A stretch of 64,000 bases of DNA from assembly GCA_900660155.1 (NCBI GenBank), contig CABFPE010000192.1, positions 173,097 through 237,096 of the forward strand, given 5' to 3'. The notes under the pieces were generated by a model. That model had not been told where the DNA came from, did no database searches, and saw nothing but the letters and a program-made list of their open reading frames with translations. The DNA comes from Hofstenia miamia. Taxonomy: Eukaryota > Xenacoelomorpha > Acoela > Hofsteniidae. Positions 1 to 10,689 of the stretch are shown here, piece by piece; position 1 is the stretch's first letter; every line of letters starts with the position of its first letter. The translations under genes were made by a program, and so were the position numbers.

Positions 1-545
1 TTTTCTTAATATATAAATCGGACTATTTTTTAATTAAAATCATGTTCAATTTTTAAAAATTGTTTTAATTTTTTGAAAAAATTCAAAAAAGTAAATATGC
101 AGCCGCTGAGTGCATTTTTTACAACAGTGCTTTAGGTAAAATGTTGGAAACTATTTTCTCAATTTTTGAAACATTCGTAAGAAATATTAAGACTCGAAAT
201 ACTTTGATTCCGATTTGTATGAACAGCTCTTGTACCCAATCCAGGAATGGGAGGGATCCTGGTCTTGGGTGGGTAGATAGGCGCCCAAGAAAATCGTCGC
301 CATCAGCTGCAGGAACATGTTTTCATTGACAATATTTCTGTTACTATTAATAACAATAAGGAATCATAGAAAAACATTATTAATGTATATATAACATGAA
401 TTACAGAATGCAACAGTATTGGGCCACATCACCAAATCGGTGATGTATTAAAAATTTAACAAGGGGGCTGTTCCAGCATGTGGGCTCAGACATGGTAGGT
501 ACGAAGACTTTCTTTTTTGTTTTGGTAAATTGCATTTATGCTAAC
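1..545. other. Unassigned flank, no gene recognised
   Basis: No coding signal is convincing here. A 62-codon open stretch at 141-329 has no recognisable motif. Around 455-475 there is a purine run followed by TGTTCCAGC, which resembles a polypurine tract next to an LTR start. I found no matching copy at the 3' side of the neighbouring LTR element, so this may be the edge of a second, truncated element. Confidence 0.3.
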
Positions 546-685
546 TGTCGTATATTTATTTATAATGTCATATTTATGTTTATAATATGTTTGTCATGTT
601 TTCATTTATAATCTTCAGTCTTATGTTTCAGATTCTTGTTCTAATAAAGCTTAAGACGAAGCTGTTGTTTTCTCTGGATCACACA
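546..685 (+). repeat. 5' LTR of decayed Ty3/Gypsy element
   Basis: This 140-bp segment begins TGTCGTATATTTATTTAT and ends GGATCACACA. It matches 3616-3770 closely, including the shared stretches ATAATCTTCAGTCTTATG and TAAAGCTTAAGACGAAG. The 3' copy carries one extra short repeat of the TAATGTCATGTTTA type, which explains the length difference. AATAAAGC near the end may serve as the polyadenylation signal. The flanking 5-mers (CTAAC and AATGT) do not match, so no target-site duplication supports the exact ends. Confidence 0.75.
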
Positions 686-704
686 ACAATTTATTCGAGC
701 AAGA

Positions 705-1687
705 ATGAAGTTCCGGCCACCCGATTTGCCTTCGAATCCGACGCCTGAGCAATGGCAATGGTGGAAACGATTTTTCACGGATGGCGTGGCTATCAACGAG
801 ATAACCACTGACCCCTACAAACTTACATTTTGCAATAGCTCAATTATTCACGATTTTGGAGCAAGCTACTTCATTTATTGGACGCGAAATTTCAGAAGCC
901 TTTCAGAATTATATTTGACAGACACCAAGTGATATCTTGCAAACAATGTGGTGAAGAAACAATATCTGGGTTTCTGAAGAGACTTCATCTCCTTGTAGAG
1001 CATTGTGAGTGTGGCGAATCAACTATTCGGCAGCATAAGGTTATGTTATTACGTGATGGTTTAGTTTCTGGAATTCGGTCAGATATCATCCGTGCAAGGC
1101 TCCTAGAATTGACAGATAGTGAAGCATCATTAGACAAGTGCATTAAAATGGCGAATGCTATTGAGATGTCAAACGACTATTCACGTTCCTTTAGCTCTTC
1201 TGGTTCTAAGTTTTTGCACACACTAGCTGCAGTCGCAGATCGGCCTAAATCTGATTTTCGCAAGGCGAAACCTGTAGTAGCGGGTTCAAATGGCCAAAAT
1301 AAGTGCGGGTTTTGTGGTCAGAAATCTCATCCTCTTGCCAAGTGTCCTGTCAAGAACTCAAACTGCTCGAAATGTCGCAAAACGGGCCACTGGGCAGCTT
1401 TGTGTCGCTCAAGGGTAGCAGCGGTTGATAGCTTGTGTGAGAATGGCGACGAATCTTCAGTAACAGCGTCTGTTCTTTGTGCAGTCAGTAAAGAGAAGTG
1501 CAAGGAAATATTTCAATCCATTAGCATCGGCGAAAAAGAAACGCCAGTGAAACCGTTGATAGATCCAGGCTCGACACATTCATTTCTCAGAGAAGAGACG
1601 TGTCAGTTGCTGCGTTTACCAGTCGTAAGCAGTTCGTCGAAATCGCGGTTGGCCAATGGTGATGCCTTCGAGATTCAGGGTGTTTGA
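705..1687 (+). pseudogene. Ty3/Gypsy gag and protease relic
   Basis: The reading starts at ATG 705 with M-K-F-R-P-P-D-L-P, 19 bp after the LTR. It shifts frame near 835-880, with an apparent deletion of part of the capsid region, then continues to a stop at 1685. The capsid-like part has the EHCECGES and GIRSDIIRARLLE patterns seen in metazoan Ty3 Gag. Two zinc knuckles follow (CGFCGQKSHPLAKC and CSKCRKTGHWAALC, about 1305-1410). The protease start reads LIDPGSTHSFL at about 1555-1590; the catalytic D-S/T-G has become D-P-G, which should inactivate it. Gag normally packages element RNA and protease matures the polyprotein. Frameshift and mutated active site mark it as dead. Confidence 0.82.
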
Positions 1688-1879
1688 GATACGATTTTGT
1701 TGCTCCAAGATCTTTTTTTTTACTGTACGTTTATCAGTTGTTAAGTCTCTCATATGCGAGGCTATTGTAGGTTTGGATGTTTTGTCACAACATAGCACAT
1801 TATCTCTTCATTTTGTGGTTCTGAAGCACCTATAGAAATTTCAACTTCAAGTTGGAGAGCACAGGCGTTTGTTGTTAAC

Positions 1880-2935
1880 AGCCAAAAGAAGCGAATGGTG
1901 ATATATTACTCTGAGACCGTGAACCGTTTCACAAGCTTGAACCCGTATTCCTTTCCAGATATGGAAAAGCTATTGAACAACGCAGCTGAGTATCATTATT
2001 TTTCAAAATTGATCTGAAGTCAGCATACCACCAGATACCGATCTGGGAGGAGGACTGCAAATTCACTGCCTTTGAGGTTGGTGGTCGCTTATATGAATTC
2101 ACCAGGTTACCATTTGGCCTAACCAATGCTGTGCCAGCGTTTCAAAGGGCTATAAATGAATTTCTTGAACAGAACAAACTAAAAGCTGCTTTTCCTTTCC
2201 TGGATGATGTAGTAATTGGTGGCCGGACAATGGAAGAACATGATAAGAATCTGGGAGCTTTCCTCCAAGCAGCAGAGAGGAAAGGCTTGACGTTAAATCG
2301 TGCAAAATGCTTATTCGACGTGCGTTTGGTTGCCATGCTTGGTCACATTATATCAGCCGGAACTAAACGGCCAGATCCAGACTGGTTCAAGACTTTGGAC
2401 GAGTTTCCAATTTCAGATAGCGTGAAGAAGTTGAGGCGACTGGTTGGTTTCTTTGCTTATGCAAAGTAGGTTCGCAAGTACTTCGATAAGAAGCAGCCTA
2501 TTCTTGAAGTGCTCAGGCAAAATGCTTTTTCATTGTATTCAGTTGTTGTTTCACGCATTAATGAATTGAAGGAAGAGATTCGTTCATCATCTCTTGCTGA
2601 TCCGTTGCTCTTGGAGATGGACGCCTCAGCCCATGCTTTTGGTTCTGCAACCACCCAAAATGGTACGCCGTTAGCATTCTTCTCAAGAACCCTATCACAG
2701 TCAGAAAAGGTTTATTCTTCCATAGAGAGAGGAGGCGCTAGCTATTGTTGATTCATTCAGGCATTTTGAGAATCTTCTTCACGCATATCCCTTCATTGTG
2801 AAGACTGATATGAAGAGTTTAGCCTTCATCTTTTCAGATAACAAGTCAAAAGTTAAAAACGAAAAATTGATGAGGTGGCGTCTGGAATTAGCAGAGTTTA
2901 GGTTCCAGATGCTCTGTCTCTATTAGCAGGATTAC
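1880..2935 (+). pseudogene. Ty3/Gypsy reverse transcriptase and RNase H relic
   Basis: One frame runs from about 1880 through DLKSAYHQIPIW (about 2011), RLPFGLTNAVPAFQRA (about 2104) and the active-site box FLDDVVIGG (about 2200), then meets a TAG at 2467. It continues in frame through FDKKQPILEVLR into RNase H, with LLLEMDASAHAFGS (about 2610) and PLAFFSRTLSQSEKVYSSIE (about 2670-2730). A one-base shift near 2735 leads to ALAIVDSFRHFENLLHAYPF. FLDD is the Ty3 version of the RT YxDD box. The frame breaks mean no functional polyprotein can be made. About 190 bp between protease and RT (1690-1880) is too decayed to read. Confidence 0.85.
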
Positions 2936-3615
2936 ATGGCTGTTCAGTTGATGGCACCCTCTATATTAGCACGCCAATCTCGCACACCTTGGAATAGTTC
3001 GAATGTGGCATTATATCCGCCAGGCAAAATCTTCCGTACTCCCTAGACAACTTTAAGTCTATGACGTCTAAATGTGAGGTATGTTGCTCCTTGAAACCTA
3101 GATTTCTTGAGGTTCCAGGGGAGAAGCTCATTAAAGCAGTTTTGTTCGAGCAATGGTATCGCGTAGTTGCAGAGTTCGCCATATCATCCAGCTGGGAATG
3201 GTCAAAATGAACGCTACAATGGTATAATTTGGAAATCTGTCAGCTGTTTGATCGAGTCAAGGAAGCTTCCTTTGAGTCTTTGGGAGTTATTTCTAAGGGA
3301 CGCTCTATCATTAATCCGGGATTTTCTGTGTACTGCTATCAATGATGTACCGCATGAGATAATCATTTCCTATGAGCAGCGTGAGCCATGTAGTTTTTCT
3401 TTGCCAGATTGGGTAAAAGAAGGAAGTTGTGTTTACCTTCGTAGGTTCGTGAGAAGCAATTCGGATCCACTTGTAACCAGAGTTAGAGTGCTAGACGTGG
3501 TGAGCAGCAAAGTTGTCAACATTCAACACGGTGATGGACGTTGGAGCACTGTATCTACCTCAGATTTAGCAGCCGCAGCATTTGAAAGACTGTTCAATTT
3601 TAAGTGGGAGAAGAT
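2936..3615 (+). pseudogene. Ty3/Gypsy integrase relic with core deletion
   Basis: About 3070-3150 reads CEVCCSLKPRF then GEKLIKAVLFEQW, the end of the integrase zinc finger and start of the catalytic core. The frame then jumps straight to SSPYHPAGNGQNERYNG (3170-3220), which normally lies near the third acidic residue, so most of the DDE core has been deleted. The C-terminal part continues as one open frame to 3646, ending in a DGRWSTVSTSDLA motif typical of the integrase tail of this Gypsy type. A purine-rich GTGGGAGAAGA at 3604-3614 is the polypurine tract next to the 3' LTR. Confidence 0.78.
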
Positions 3616-3770
3616 TGTGGTATATTTATTTATGTCATGTTTATAATGTCATGTTTATGTTTATAATATGTTTGTAATGTCATGTTTTCATTTATAATCT
3701 TCAGTCTTATGTTTCAGATTCTTGTTCGAATAAAGCTTAAGACGAAGCTGTTGTTTTCTTGGATCACACA
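3616..3770 (+). repeat. 3' LTR of decayed Ty3/Gypsy element
   Basis: This 155-bp copy of the 5' LTR starts TGTGGTATATTTATTTATG and ends GGATCACACA, directly after the purine tract. The two LTRs differ by a small internal repeat and several substitutions, which together with the frameshifts in gag-pol points to an old insertion. Confidence 0.75.
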
Positions 3771-4650
3771 AATGTATTAACAGACATATTGTTAGCAATT
3801 AGGCCTGACGTTTAACTTTATGCCAATTCAGCTTATTTTTGGGCCATTTTATAGTCCTTGCCAAAAATGTATTGAGTGTTTCCGTTGTGAGAAGCTTATA
3901 AAATTTACTCACTGAAAATATATAGAGTTTTAAAAGAGTAAAATGATACCAATGTAAAATTTCAAAATGCAAAATATATTTATTATTCATATGCTGCAAG
4001 TATTGGCACAAATCGATCAACTTTTTCAAAGGGCATTTTCATGAAACGCTTTGTAATTAATCATATTTTTTAAAATTCAAACTGATTTTTTCAAATATTA
4101 ATTAAATTTCTTATTTGGAATAATATATACTTCAGTGTTAGCACATATGCAGTTAACAGTACAATGTTTGAGTTTATTATAAATACTTGCTGGAGATACC
4201 ATTAGTTCCTCGAAAATTTGAAATTCGTGGATTAAAATATATGCTAAAATTTTAGTTTCATTATTAAACTCATGAAAAATACGGTAATATTTGTCGCTCA
4301 AACTGAACTGTCATAAAAAGTCATATTTTGCAATAGCTTCATTAAATTAAGAAAAAAACTTGCTTTAGTTGTTAGCTAATTGTTGACATGACTCACTGGT
4401 CGACGCGTTTCTAGGACTAGTCATGTATGCTGACAGCTGAGAAAATATTAAAATAACTATATACATTATTATTTCATGGATTTTGCAATGCACACGTGTT
4501 GCAAAGCAGTGCCATTCGTATTCAGGCAAAATATATGCGGGTGACAATTTTATTACTTCAATTAAGGCTGCTATCATAAAATAAAAGTTATTCAATGTTT
4601 GATAAAGTTGAAATTCCATCAGATGTTGTTAGTATCCCATCCTTGATCTT

Positions 4651-4652
<2 letters not shown>

Positions 4653-4684
<32 letters not shown>
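4653..4684. repeat. (AT)16 microsatellite
   Basis: Perfect alternating AT run of 32 bases. Confidence 0.95.
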
Positions 4685-4687
<3 letters not shown>

Positions 4688-5194
4688 TTATTTGATAAAT
4701 GTTGTCTTTAATCAATTTTAAATACCTATTGTTTAGTCAATCAGCCAACCAATTTCATGCTTCCCCGGGATTTTATCCGAAAATATCCACGTTTGGCTTT
4801 GGAATATTTGCAATTTTACTTCTGTAAGGCACCTTGTCGTGATGGATACCCATGTCAACCTAACAACAATTGTAGTAGATCTTAAAATATTTTCAATAAA
4901 TTTTCAAGCTGTTATTTTTATATACAAAAATTTAGTTAACATAAAATTGTTTACCTTTTGTTTAAATAATAAGTGTGCATTTTTCAGCTCAGAATTCACT
5001 TTAAATGTGACTAGCTTAATGCATCTCAAGTTATATTAGCTTTTTGAAGTATAATATATTAATGGTACTTTCAACTTATACCTAAAGTATCACTGTGATC
5101 CAGCTACGCATTAAAAATATTAAAACGTTTTCCAAATGAAAAATGCCTCTAAAGTATATTCTTAAAATGTTGTAAGGTGATTTGTTTTTTAAAG

Positions 5195-5196
<2 letters not shown>

Positions 5197-5223
<27 letters not shown>
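5197..5223. repeat. (AT)13 microsatellite
   Basis: Perfect alternating AT run of about 27 bases, within AT-rich DNA beside the minus-strand LINE relic. Confidence 0.95.
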
Positions 5224-5225
<2 letters not shown>

Positions 5226-5455
5226 CACTTGTAATATTTAAATTAATAATCAATTCAACTTAAAATGTTTTGATAAAAATATTTAAATAATAATTATTAG
5301 GAACTTCGATCTGATTCCTCTCTGTATTAACAAGTTTTTGATATAAGAAATGAGTATTAAAATGATCAAAAAAAGCATAAGCTACTTCTTTTTTGTCAAA
5401 TAACGTGGTGATGCTCTATCCAGCTCAAAATATATTGTACCTGTTTAGTGCCCAT

Positions 5456-6285
5456 TTAAGCGTAATTTCGGAAATTTTTTTCTAGTGATGTATTTAAATT
5501 TTTTGTATGTGTGTGTCTGTGTGTGTGCGTCCGTTTTGATTCCTGTACATCCAACAAAGTTGCATGTAAAATGGAATTAACAGTTAATGTATATACTATA
5601 GGAACTCCGGATAAATTCAATTTAACAAAAATTGATGAGCTACATCGATAAATGATTTTTTTAAACACGGTAATATGGCATTTGGGTATTTTAACATTCT
5701 GCCTTGTTCTGCTATCTTGAGATAATGTCAACTCTTTGTGTAGAGGATGACTTTCATCTTTTGCAATTTTCTCCAACAAATTTTTAAATTTTTTCCTGTA
5801 ACTTTTGTTTGGATTGATTCTTGTTATAAATTCTAACAGCCGTATTGGTCTTCGTAATAATTTTCTTTGTGTGATTGTCAGACCTGGAATATACACTTCA
5901 GATGCGTATAGGTAAGTTGGGCTGAGATACGTATGGAAGACAAACATTTTCATTTCCGGTTTTAAGTTTGTTAAGTAGTATGAGAGAGACTTTATCTTTA
6001 TATTGTTTCTAATTATGTTTTTTACATGTGTTGTCCATTTTAGATCATCATCAATATACAGTCTTAGATATTTATATCCCTTTACTCTTTTAATTTTTTG
6101 ATGTTACTGCGATTGGACGGTAGTTACTTGGGTTTAATTCATTATTTAATTGATCTATTTTTTGGTGTTTTGGCACTGGCGTTATAACTGCTCGTTTCCA
6201 TGTCATTGGCTAAATTATACTTTTGAAACACAAATTAAATATTGAGGTATATATGGGGCTGATTTCTTTTGCAAATGATTTTAAA
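5456..6285 (-). pseudogene. LINE ORF2 relic: RT fragment with catalytic core deleted
   Basis: Reading the minus strand from 6285 down, the RT begins with a NYRPIAVTS motif (about 6105-6130), the conserved N-terminal RT block. It then jumps within a few codons to GYKYLRLYIDDDLKW (about 6045-6085), which lies downstream of the palm domain. The blocks that carry the catalytic Y-A-D-D are missing, so a deletion of several hundred bases has removed the active site. The C-terminal part reads LSPTYLYASEVYIPG and on to a stop at 5456. It belongs with the linker and endonuclease parts at 6281-7770 as one APE-type LINE of the Jockey/CR1 broad group. Confidence 0.8.
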
Positions 6286-7021
6286 ACCAATTAGGTATAT
6301 TGCTTAAACCTCTGGCAGAGTTGATGTTAATTCGTTTTAATAAAGATTCCACATGTTCACTAGTTACTTCTGGAATGAAATAATTTTTAGAAGAAACTTT
6401 GGCTTCATAATCATTGTCTTCTAGATTGTTAAATCTTGAGAAAAATTCATTAAGTTGGGATGCCCTTTCTTTGTTTAAAAACAAATTTTCTGTTTTCGGC
6501 TTAAGTCTTCTTTTAATTTCCAAATAGATTAATTCTTTAGTTAAATTTCCAAAATGTCTTTTCCTTAGCATTCGTACTCTAGCAACGATTTTCCTTTGAA
6601 TTCTATTAAGATTGTTCCGGTTAGCTGAATTCAAGATTTTTCGCTTTTCTTTTGATAAATCTGTGAGAATGGTATCTTTTATTTTTCCGTTTTTATACGC
6701 ATGATATTTTACAGGCTTCTTACATTTTTCTAGAATTTTGAGAATAGTTTCTTCTATTGCATTAACTAATTGATTGATATCATTCATATCGATTATGTCA
6801 CAGAAATCAAATTTGTTTAATTTCAATTTTACATCTTCTACATCATAATTGTCTTTACCATCGTATTTTATTCTGTTTGGAATTTTTCTTCTGCTTTCAG
6901 TGGTTGGTGTTAAAATTATACTAAAATGATAAGAAATTTGTCCAACTGGCGTATCAAGTTCAATGTTGTAGTGTTCAGAGTTAGTAATATATTCGACATC
7001 AAGCTGGTTTTTGTTTGGCAT
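6281..7021 (-). pseudogene. LINE ORF2 relic: linker between endonuclease and RT
   Basis: This 246-codon open stretch matches the layout of the region between endonuclease and RT in Jockey/CR1-like LINEs: a basic, helix-rich linker and then SEHVESLLKRININSARG followed by LSNIPNWF. That segment corresponds to the conserved K-S-x-x-x-G-x-D-x-I-P block just before RT. It is out of frame with the endonuclease part upstream (7039-7728) by a small shift near 7030 and with the RT part downstream. Confidence 0.75.
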
Positions 7022-7038
7022 GAAAGTCTACGTGTTAA

Positions 7039-7770
7039 CTAGATTACATAGTCCAAGGGCTTTAAGCATACAAGGTTTGCTTGGTTGGCATCTCCTAATA
7101 AAACTATATATGGACGTAGGCATTTGGCTAGAATATGTTGAATTGATAGGGTTAAAATTTTATTGCACTTTGTCTTGTTGCGCCTAGGAGGTAAATATAT
7201 ATTAACAATAACAAACACTGTGTAACCGCCTGCTAAAAATGGTGGTCTACATACAATAGACAAGAGTTCTATATTTTGCTCCGAGATTCGCTGAAAAACT
7301 TTAGAACAGTTTCTAACCCAATCAGTGGTAACATATATAGCTAAGCCCCCGTCTTCATTTTCAAGAAAGTTCTCAATGGTTCTGACTAATCTAAGTAAAT
7401 GATAATTGGTATTTCCAATAGCAATGTCAGGTATAGAGCTATTAAGTTTTGTTTCTTGCAACGCAATAACATCATAGTTCTTAAAATCCATATAATAATC
7501 TAGATCACAAAATTTGTTTCTTAGTCCATTGATATTATTAGAGAATATTGTAGGGAAAGAGGTTTGCTTTTCTTTTAAAATTTTCGATGTTACGTCATCG
7601 ATGCCTATGCATGTATTATGGAAAGCCTTGTTGCACTGAAAACAAAATTGGGTAGATTGATTTCTCTCACAAGAGTCGTTACAATGATTGCATAAGCTCT
7701 TATCACTTTTTTTGTGCAACTGAGGCACATTGTAAAATCACTCAATCTTGTCACATTGAATACAAAATGG
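7039..7770 (-). pseudogene. LINE ORF2 relic: PHD finger and AP-type endonuclease
   Basis: A possible start MPFCIQCDK lies at about 7770, but an in-frame TGA follows ten codons later. Next comes a cysteine-rich segment LCNHCNDSCERNQ...FCFQCNKAFHNTC with PHD-finger spacing. After it is an endonuclease/exonuclease/phosphatase fold: FSNNINGLRNK, YDVIALQETKLN, DGGLAIYVTTDWV and VIVNIYLPP. The QETKLN glutamate is the usual metal ligand. The endonuclease stops at 7039, before the SDH motif, so it is broken. PHD-bearing LINEs are known in several invertebrate groups. Confidence 0.8.
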
Positions 7771-8616
7771 CATTTGTGTAAAATTAAGCACTTACAGGAT
7801 GATGGAGGAAGGCTTGAGATCAGTGTAATGTAGAGAATTTGTAATAATGGGCGAATGGGAGTAATGTCCAATGTCTTACCAGCATTCCAAAAAGGAAAAG
7901 ACTTATTCACTGTATAGCGATACAAAAATGCAATGTTTTATTAGCAGTAAACAGCAAACCGACCGTTCACTGTTGAGTTGTTGACTGATGTATCAGAGTT
8001 GCAATCGTTTCACAAATTATAACCCGATTCAACCCGTTTTTTTAACTTAGAACATTACTTGCAAGGTTTTGCTAACAGCATTCTGAAGGCGGCAAATTTA
8101 TATCAATATAAGTTTAAAATAAAAAATTATCAAAATAATTTTCTTAAAACAAAAATGCTAGCAAGTTCCAAATTCAAAAATATCAATTTGAAAAAATTTA
8201 TGAAATTTATTAATGTAGCCCCATTTTTTATAGGGAAACTGACTTGGATATAAACCAAATTTCAAAGACTTAATATTAACATTACAGAATAGGGCTCTGC
8301 GAATATATGAAATCAAATGCAAATCTATGTCGGGTTCTAAATAGAATCTTAGTAACGTGCAGTGGCGGATATGAAATTTCTGATGGCGAACTAAAATTTG
8401 AAGAAAAATTCGCATGCGTGAAGCGTGCAAATCACACTTTTCATTTGAGTGAAGTCGTTTTTTACAACTATTTGCAATTTTTGATTAAAATATTACATGA
8501 AAATTTGAATTCACAATAATAAAATTGAGCCTAGTGCTAAATGTAAAAGATATTGTGTTAATCATTGCAAAAATAATTTGTGAAGATGAGTGTTTCAATA
8601 CTTATGAGCGTAACTG
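7771..8616. other. AT-rich DNA between LINE and Penelope relics, no gene seen
   Basis: Short open stretches at 8059-8253 and 8307-8519 show no recognisable domain. The phrase CAGTGGCGGATATGAAAT at about 8360 resembles a hAT terminus, but I found no matching opposite end. Confidence 0.35.
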
Positions 8617-8673
8617 TATATATATATATATATATATATATATTTAGAAACATATATATATATATATATATAT
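8617..8673. repeat. Paired (AT)n tracts
   Basis: Two alternating AT tracts (8617-8643 and 8652-8673) are separated by TTAGAAAC. They directly precede the AACCGGTTTCG motif at the edge of the Penelope-like relic, so they may be part of that element's terminal region. Confidence 0.9.
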
Positions 8674-8704
8674 AACCGGTTTCGATTTACTAAATCATCT
8701 TCAG
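8674..8704 (-). ncRNA. Hammerhead-ribozyme-like core of Penelope-like element (candidate)
   Basis: On the minus strand this segment carries CTGAAGA, then a hairpin GATTT-AGT-AAATC, then GAAAC. CUGANGA and GAAA are the two conserved strands of the hammerhead core, separated by stem II. Here stem II has five pairs and an unpaired T at position 10.1. Penelope-like elements are known to carry hammerhead motifs in their terminal repeats, and a PLE relic lies directly adjacent. I cannot see a clear stem III or cleavage triplet; the flank is only AT repeat. It may be a degenerate or non-functional version. Confidence 0.4.
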
Positions 8705-8777
8705 ATATACAAATGTTGTGGGAATGTATAAATTTACAATCAACTACGCTTAATATTACAGATATTTAATGCATGCT

Positions 8778-9131
8778 CTAAAATAAATGTAAAAAAGAAC
8801 TAGTAGTTTTCTGTCTGTTTAATAATTTAGATTTTTCAGCATGGTTAATAAATATTGCTTCTGCGATTTTAGTATTAGAGGTTCTCATAATTATATTAAA
8901 ATTTTCTGGTCTTGGTTGATGTAAATGTGTATAAATTTCGGATCTTAGATGTCCCGAAAGGTGTTCATTAATTCTTGTTATAAAATGTCGCTTAGTTTCT
9001 CCGATGTAAGAATATTTACATTCTTCACAATCATGTTTATATACAATTGAAGAAACTAGACATTTTTGGAGAGTATCTTTGTTTGGGAAAATATCTTGAG
9101 TTTTTAAAGAGTACAATATTGGTTTTATCAT
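8778..9131 (-). pseudogene. Penelope-like element: GIY-YIG endonuclease domain
   Basis: The minus strand reads through LVSSIVYKHDCEECKYSYIG and continues ETKRHFITRINEHLSG. The pair (I/V)Y and YIG, the downstream arginine and the EH are the hallmark residues of the GIY-YIG endonuclease fused to RT in canonical Penelope-like retroelements. The CxxC in the first block is the typical PLE zinc-linked insertion. The domain reads to a stop at 8778. A frameshift at about 9131-9210 separates it from the RT remnant upstream. Confidence 0.85.
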
Positions 9132-9209
9132 TGATTTTTTAAGTGTTTTATTAATGGTCGAAGCATTTGATTTAAGTTTTTTAATGTTTGAATCGATGTA
9201 TGGTATTTT

Positions 9210-9640
9210 TCAATAAATAGATTTCAGTACGTCTCTTACTTCATGTTCTTCTTTGTTAGTTGATGTTAAGCTGATTGCTTTATCAATACACTGTTTAATA
9301 ATTTTAAGTGAGTAGCCATTTTTCTTCAACATTTTATATAAATTATTTATCGAATCAAATAGACTTTCATAATCAGATGATATTTTGATTATTCGATAAA
9401 TTAAGGACTTAATTGTGTTGATTTTATATCTAGGATCGCAATATGAGTGTGCTGGGATGTATAAACTGGTGTCCGTTATTTTTCTAAAAAGAGATATTTT
9501 ATAACCGCTTTCACTGATAGTTGTTGTTACATCCAGAAAATTCAATTTGTTGCAGTTTTCTTTCAATATATGTATAGTGTATTAGTTGTATCTTTGTTAT
9601 AAACTGGTGCATAAATGTAGTGATAGTTTTAGCATCTAAA
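9210..9640 (-). pseudogene. Penelope-like element: C-terminal RT fragment
   Basis: The frame begins near 9566 with KLNFLDVTTTI, then FRKITDTSLYIPAHSYCDPR (the F-Y-R-K-x-T-x-T-x-x-Y block of PLE RTs) and INTIKSLIYRII. This is only the thumb and connector region; the palm with the YxDD box is absent, so the element is 5' truncated near 9640. It is followed on the same strand by the GIY-YIG domain, in the gene order expected for PLEs. Confidence 0.82.
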
Positions 9641-10530
9641 TCTGTTAAAATTAATTAAAATACATTTTTTAAAAATTATGATTTTTAGGATAGTACCACC
9701 TAAAAAGAAAGTCTAAATTTCAGACAGCAAACATCAAAATTTACAAAATTTACAAAAAAATATACCAACTGAATCTAAATTTAAAAATCTCCAATATAAC
9801 TAATTTTTAAAGTTGAAGTTTTCCATTTTTAACTATGAATAGGTGTTAAGAAAATATCTATTATTTCAATGAGAATGAAATATGTTTCAGGATTGCGCAG
9901 CAAGTCATCGACTAATTTCACTATATCTTATCTTGTTTCTTTGCACGGCATAACATTTTATTGTTCAAAATACAAGATAAAAAATTAGTTACATGTGGTG
10001 TATTTTACACTTTAGCTTGAGTTAACTTTGGAGAAGTAGAACGTATCACAGAACTGCCAAACTAACTTAAATATGAAGAGATTAAGTTGAGAGGCTCCAC
10101 TGATAACAATCACTTACGTGTTTTTTATAATTCTAAAATCCATGATACATTATAAGAACAAATATTATTTTGCACAACGCATCAATCTGTGTTAGTCTGT
10201 AATTGATAGATGTTTATCCATTGAATATAATTCTGAGCAATCTCGGTGTTTATACAAATAATTATCCACATTCCAAGCATTTTTCGTATGTTAATAGAAA
10301 TAGCCGCCAAATTTTTCTTTTGTATTTACTTTAATATGAAGAAATTATTCATTAAAAGATATTGCTTAATATATAAAATCTTTTCTTGAAGTAAATATCT
10401 ATTACTTGTCAAATATTCATAGTAAATATGATGAATGCTTCCTCAAGCTATACATTTGCGTATATTTAAGGAGTGATAAAGGTTTTCAATCGAATATTAA
10501 CCTTTCAAAATATTGTCTGTAACTTTTTAG
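9641..10530. other. AT-rich DNA before the first visible PWP1 exon
   Basis: I looked here for the exon that should precede the PWP1 exon at 10531, coding for the conserved HTD-V-x-D-L-x-W type blade, and did not find it. No other gene is recognisable. Confidence 0.4.
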
Positions 10531-10689
10531 CAAGGTATTGGCTTCCGGTAGTGCTGATCACAAAATCGGAATTTGGGATCTTGAACAGATGCGAGCAGTT
10601 TGCTTTCTAATAGAACATTCCAGACAGGTTTCTAAAGTATCTTGGCACAAACTTCAGCCCAATGTTCTTGCGAGTGGCTCTTATGATAA
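10531..10689 (+). CDS. PWP1: PWP1 exon (WD blade ending in GSYDK)
   Basis: Acceptor TAACTTTTTAG and donor GATAA|GTACGT frame a 159-nt exon. It codes one and a half WD repeats, with VLASGSADHKIGIWDLEQ and then HKLQPNVLASGSYD. The exon ends after two bases of the lysine codon completed by the next exon. Confidence 0.88.

Larger units (their letters stand above)
3771..5455. other. AT-rich intergenic DNA, no gene seen
   Basis: No supported coding region on either strand. Short open stretches here have AT-driven composition and no recognisable motif. The region holds two (AT)n microsatellites, listed separately. Confidence 0.5.

Noticed and set aside
141-329. 62-codon open frame near the window start
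   Set aside because: No motif, no splice context, and it lies in probable repeat DNA; length is expected by chance.
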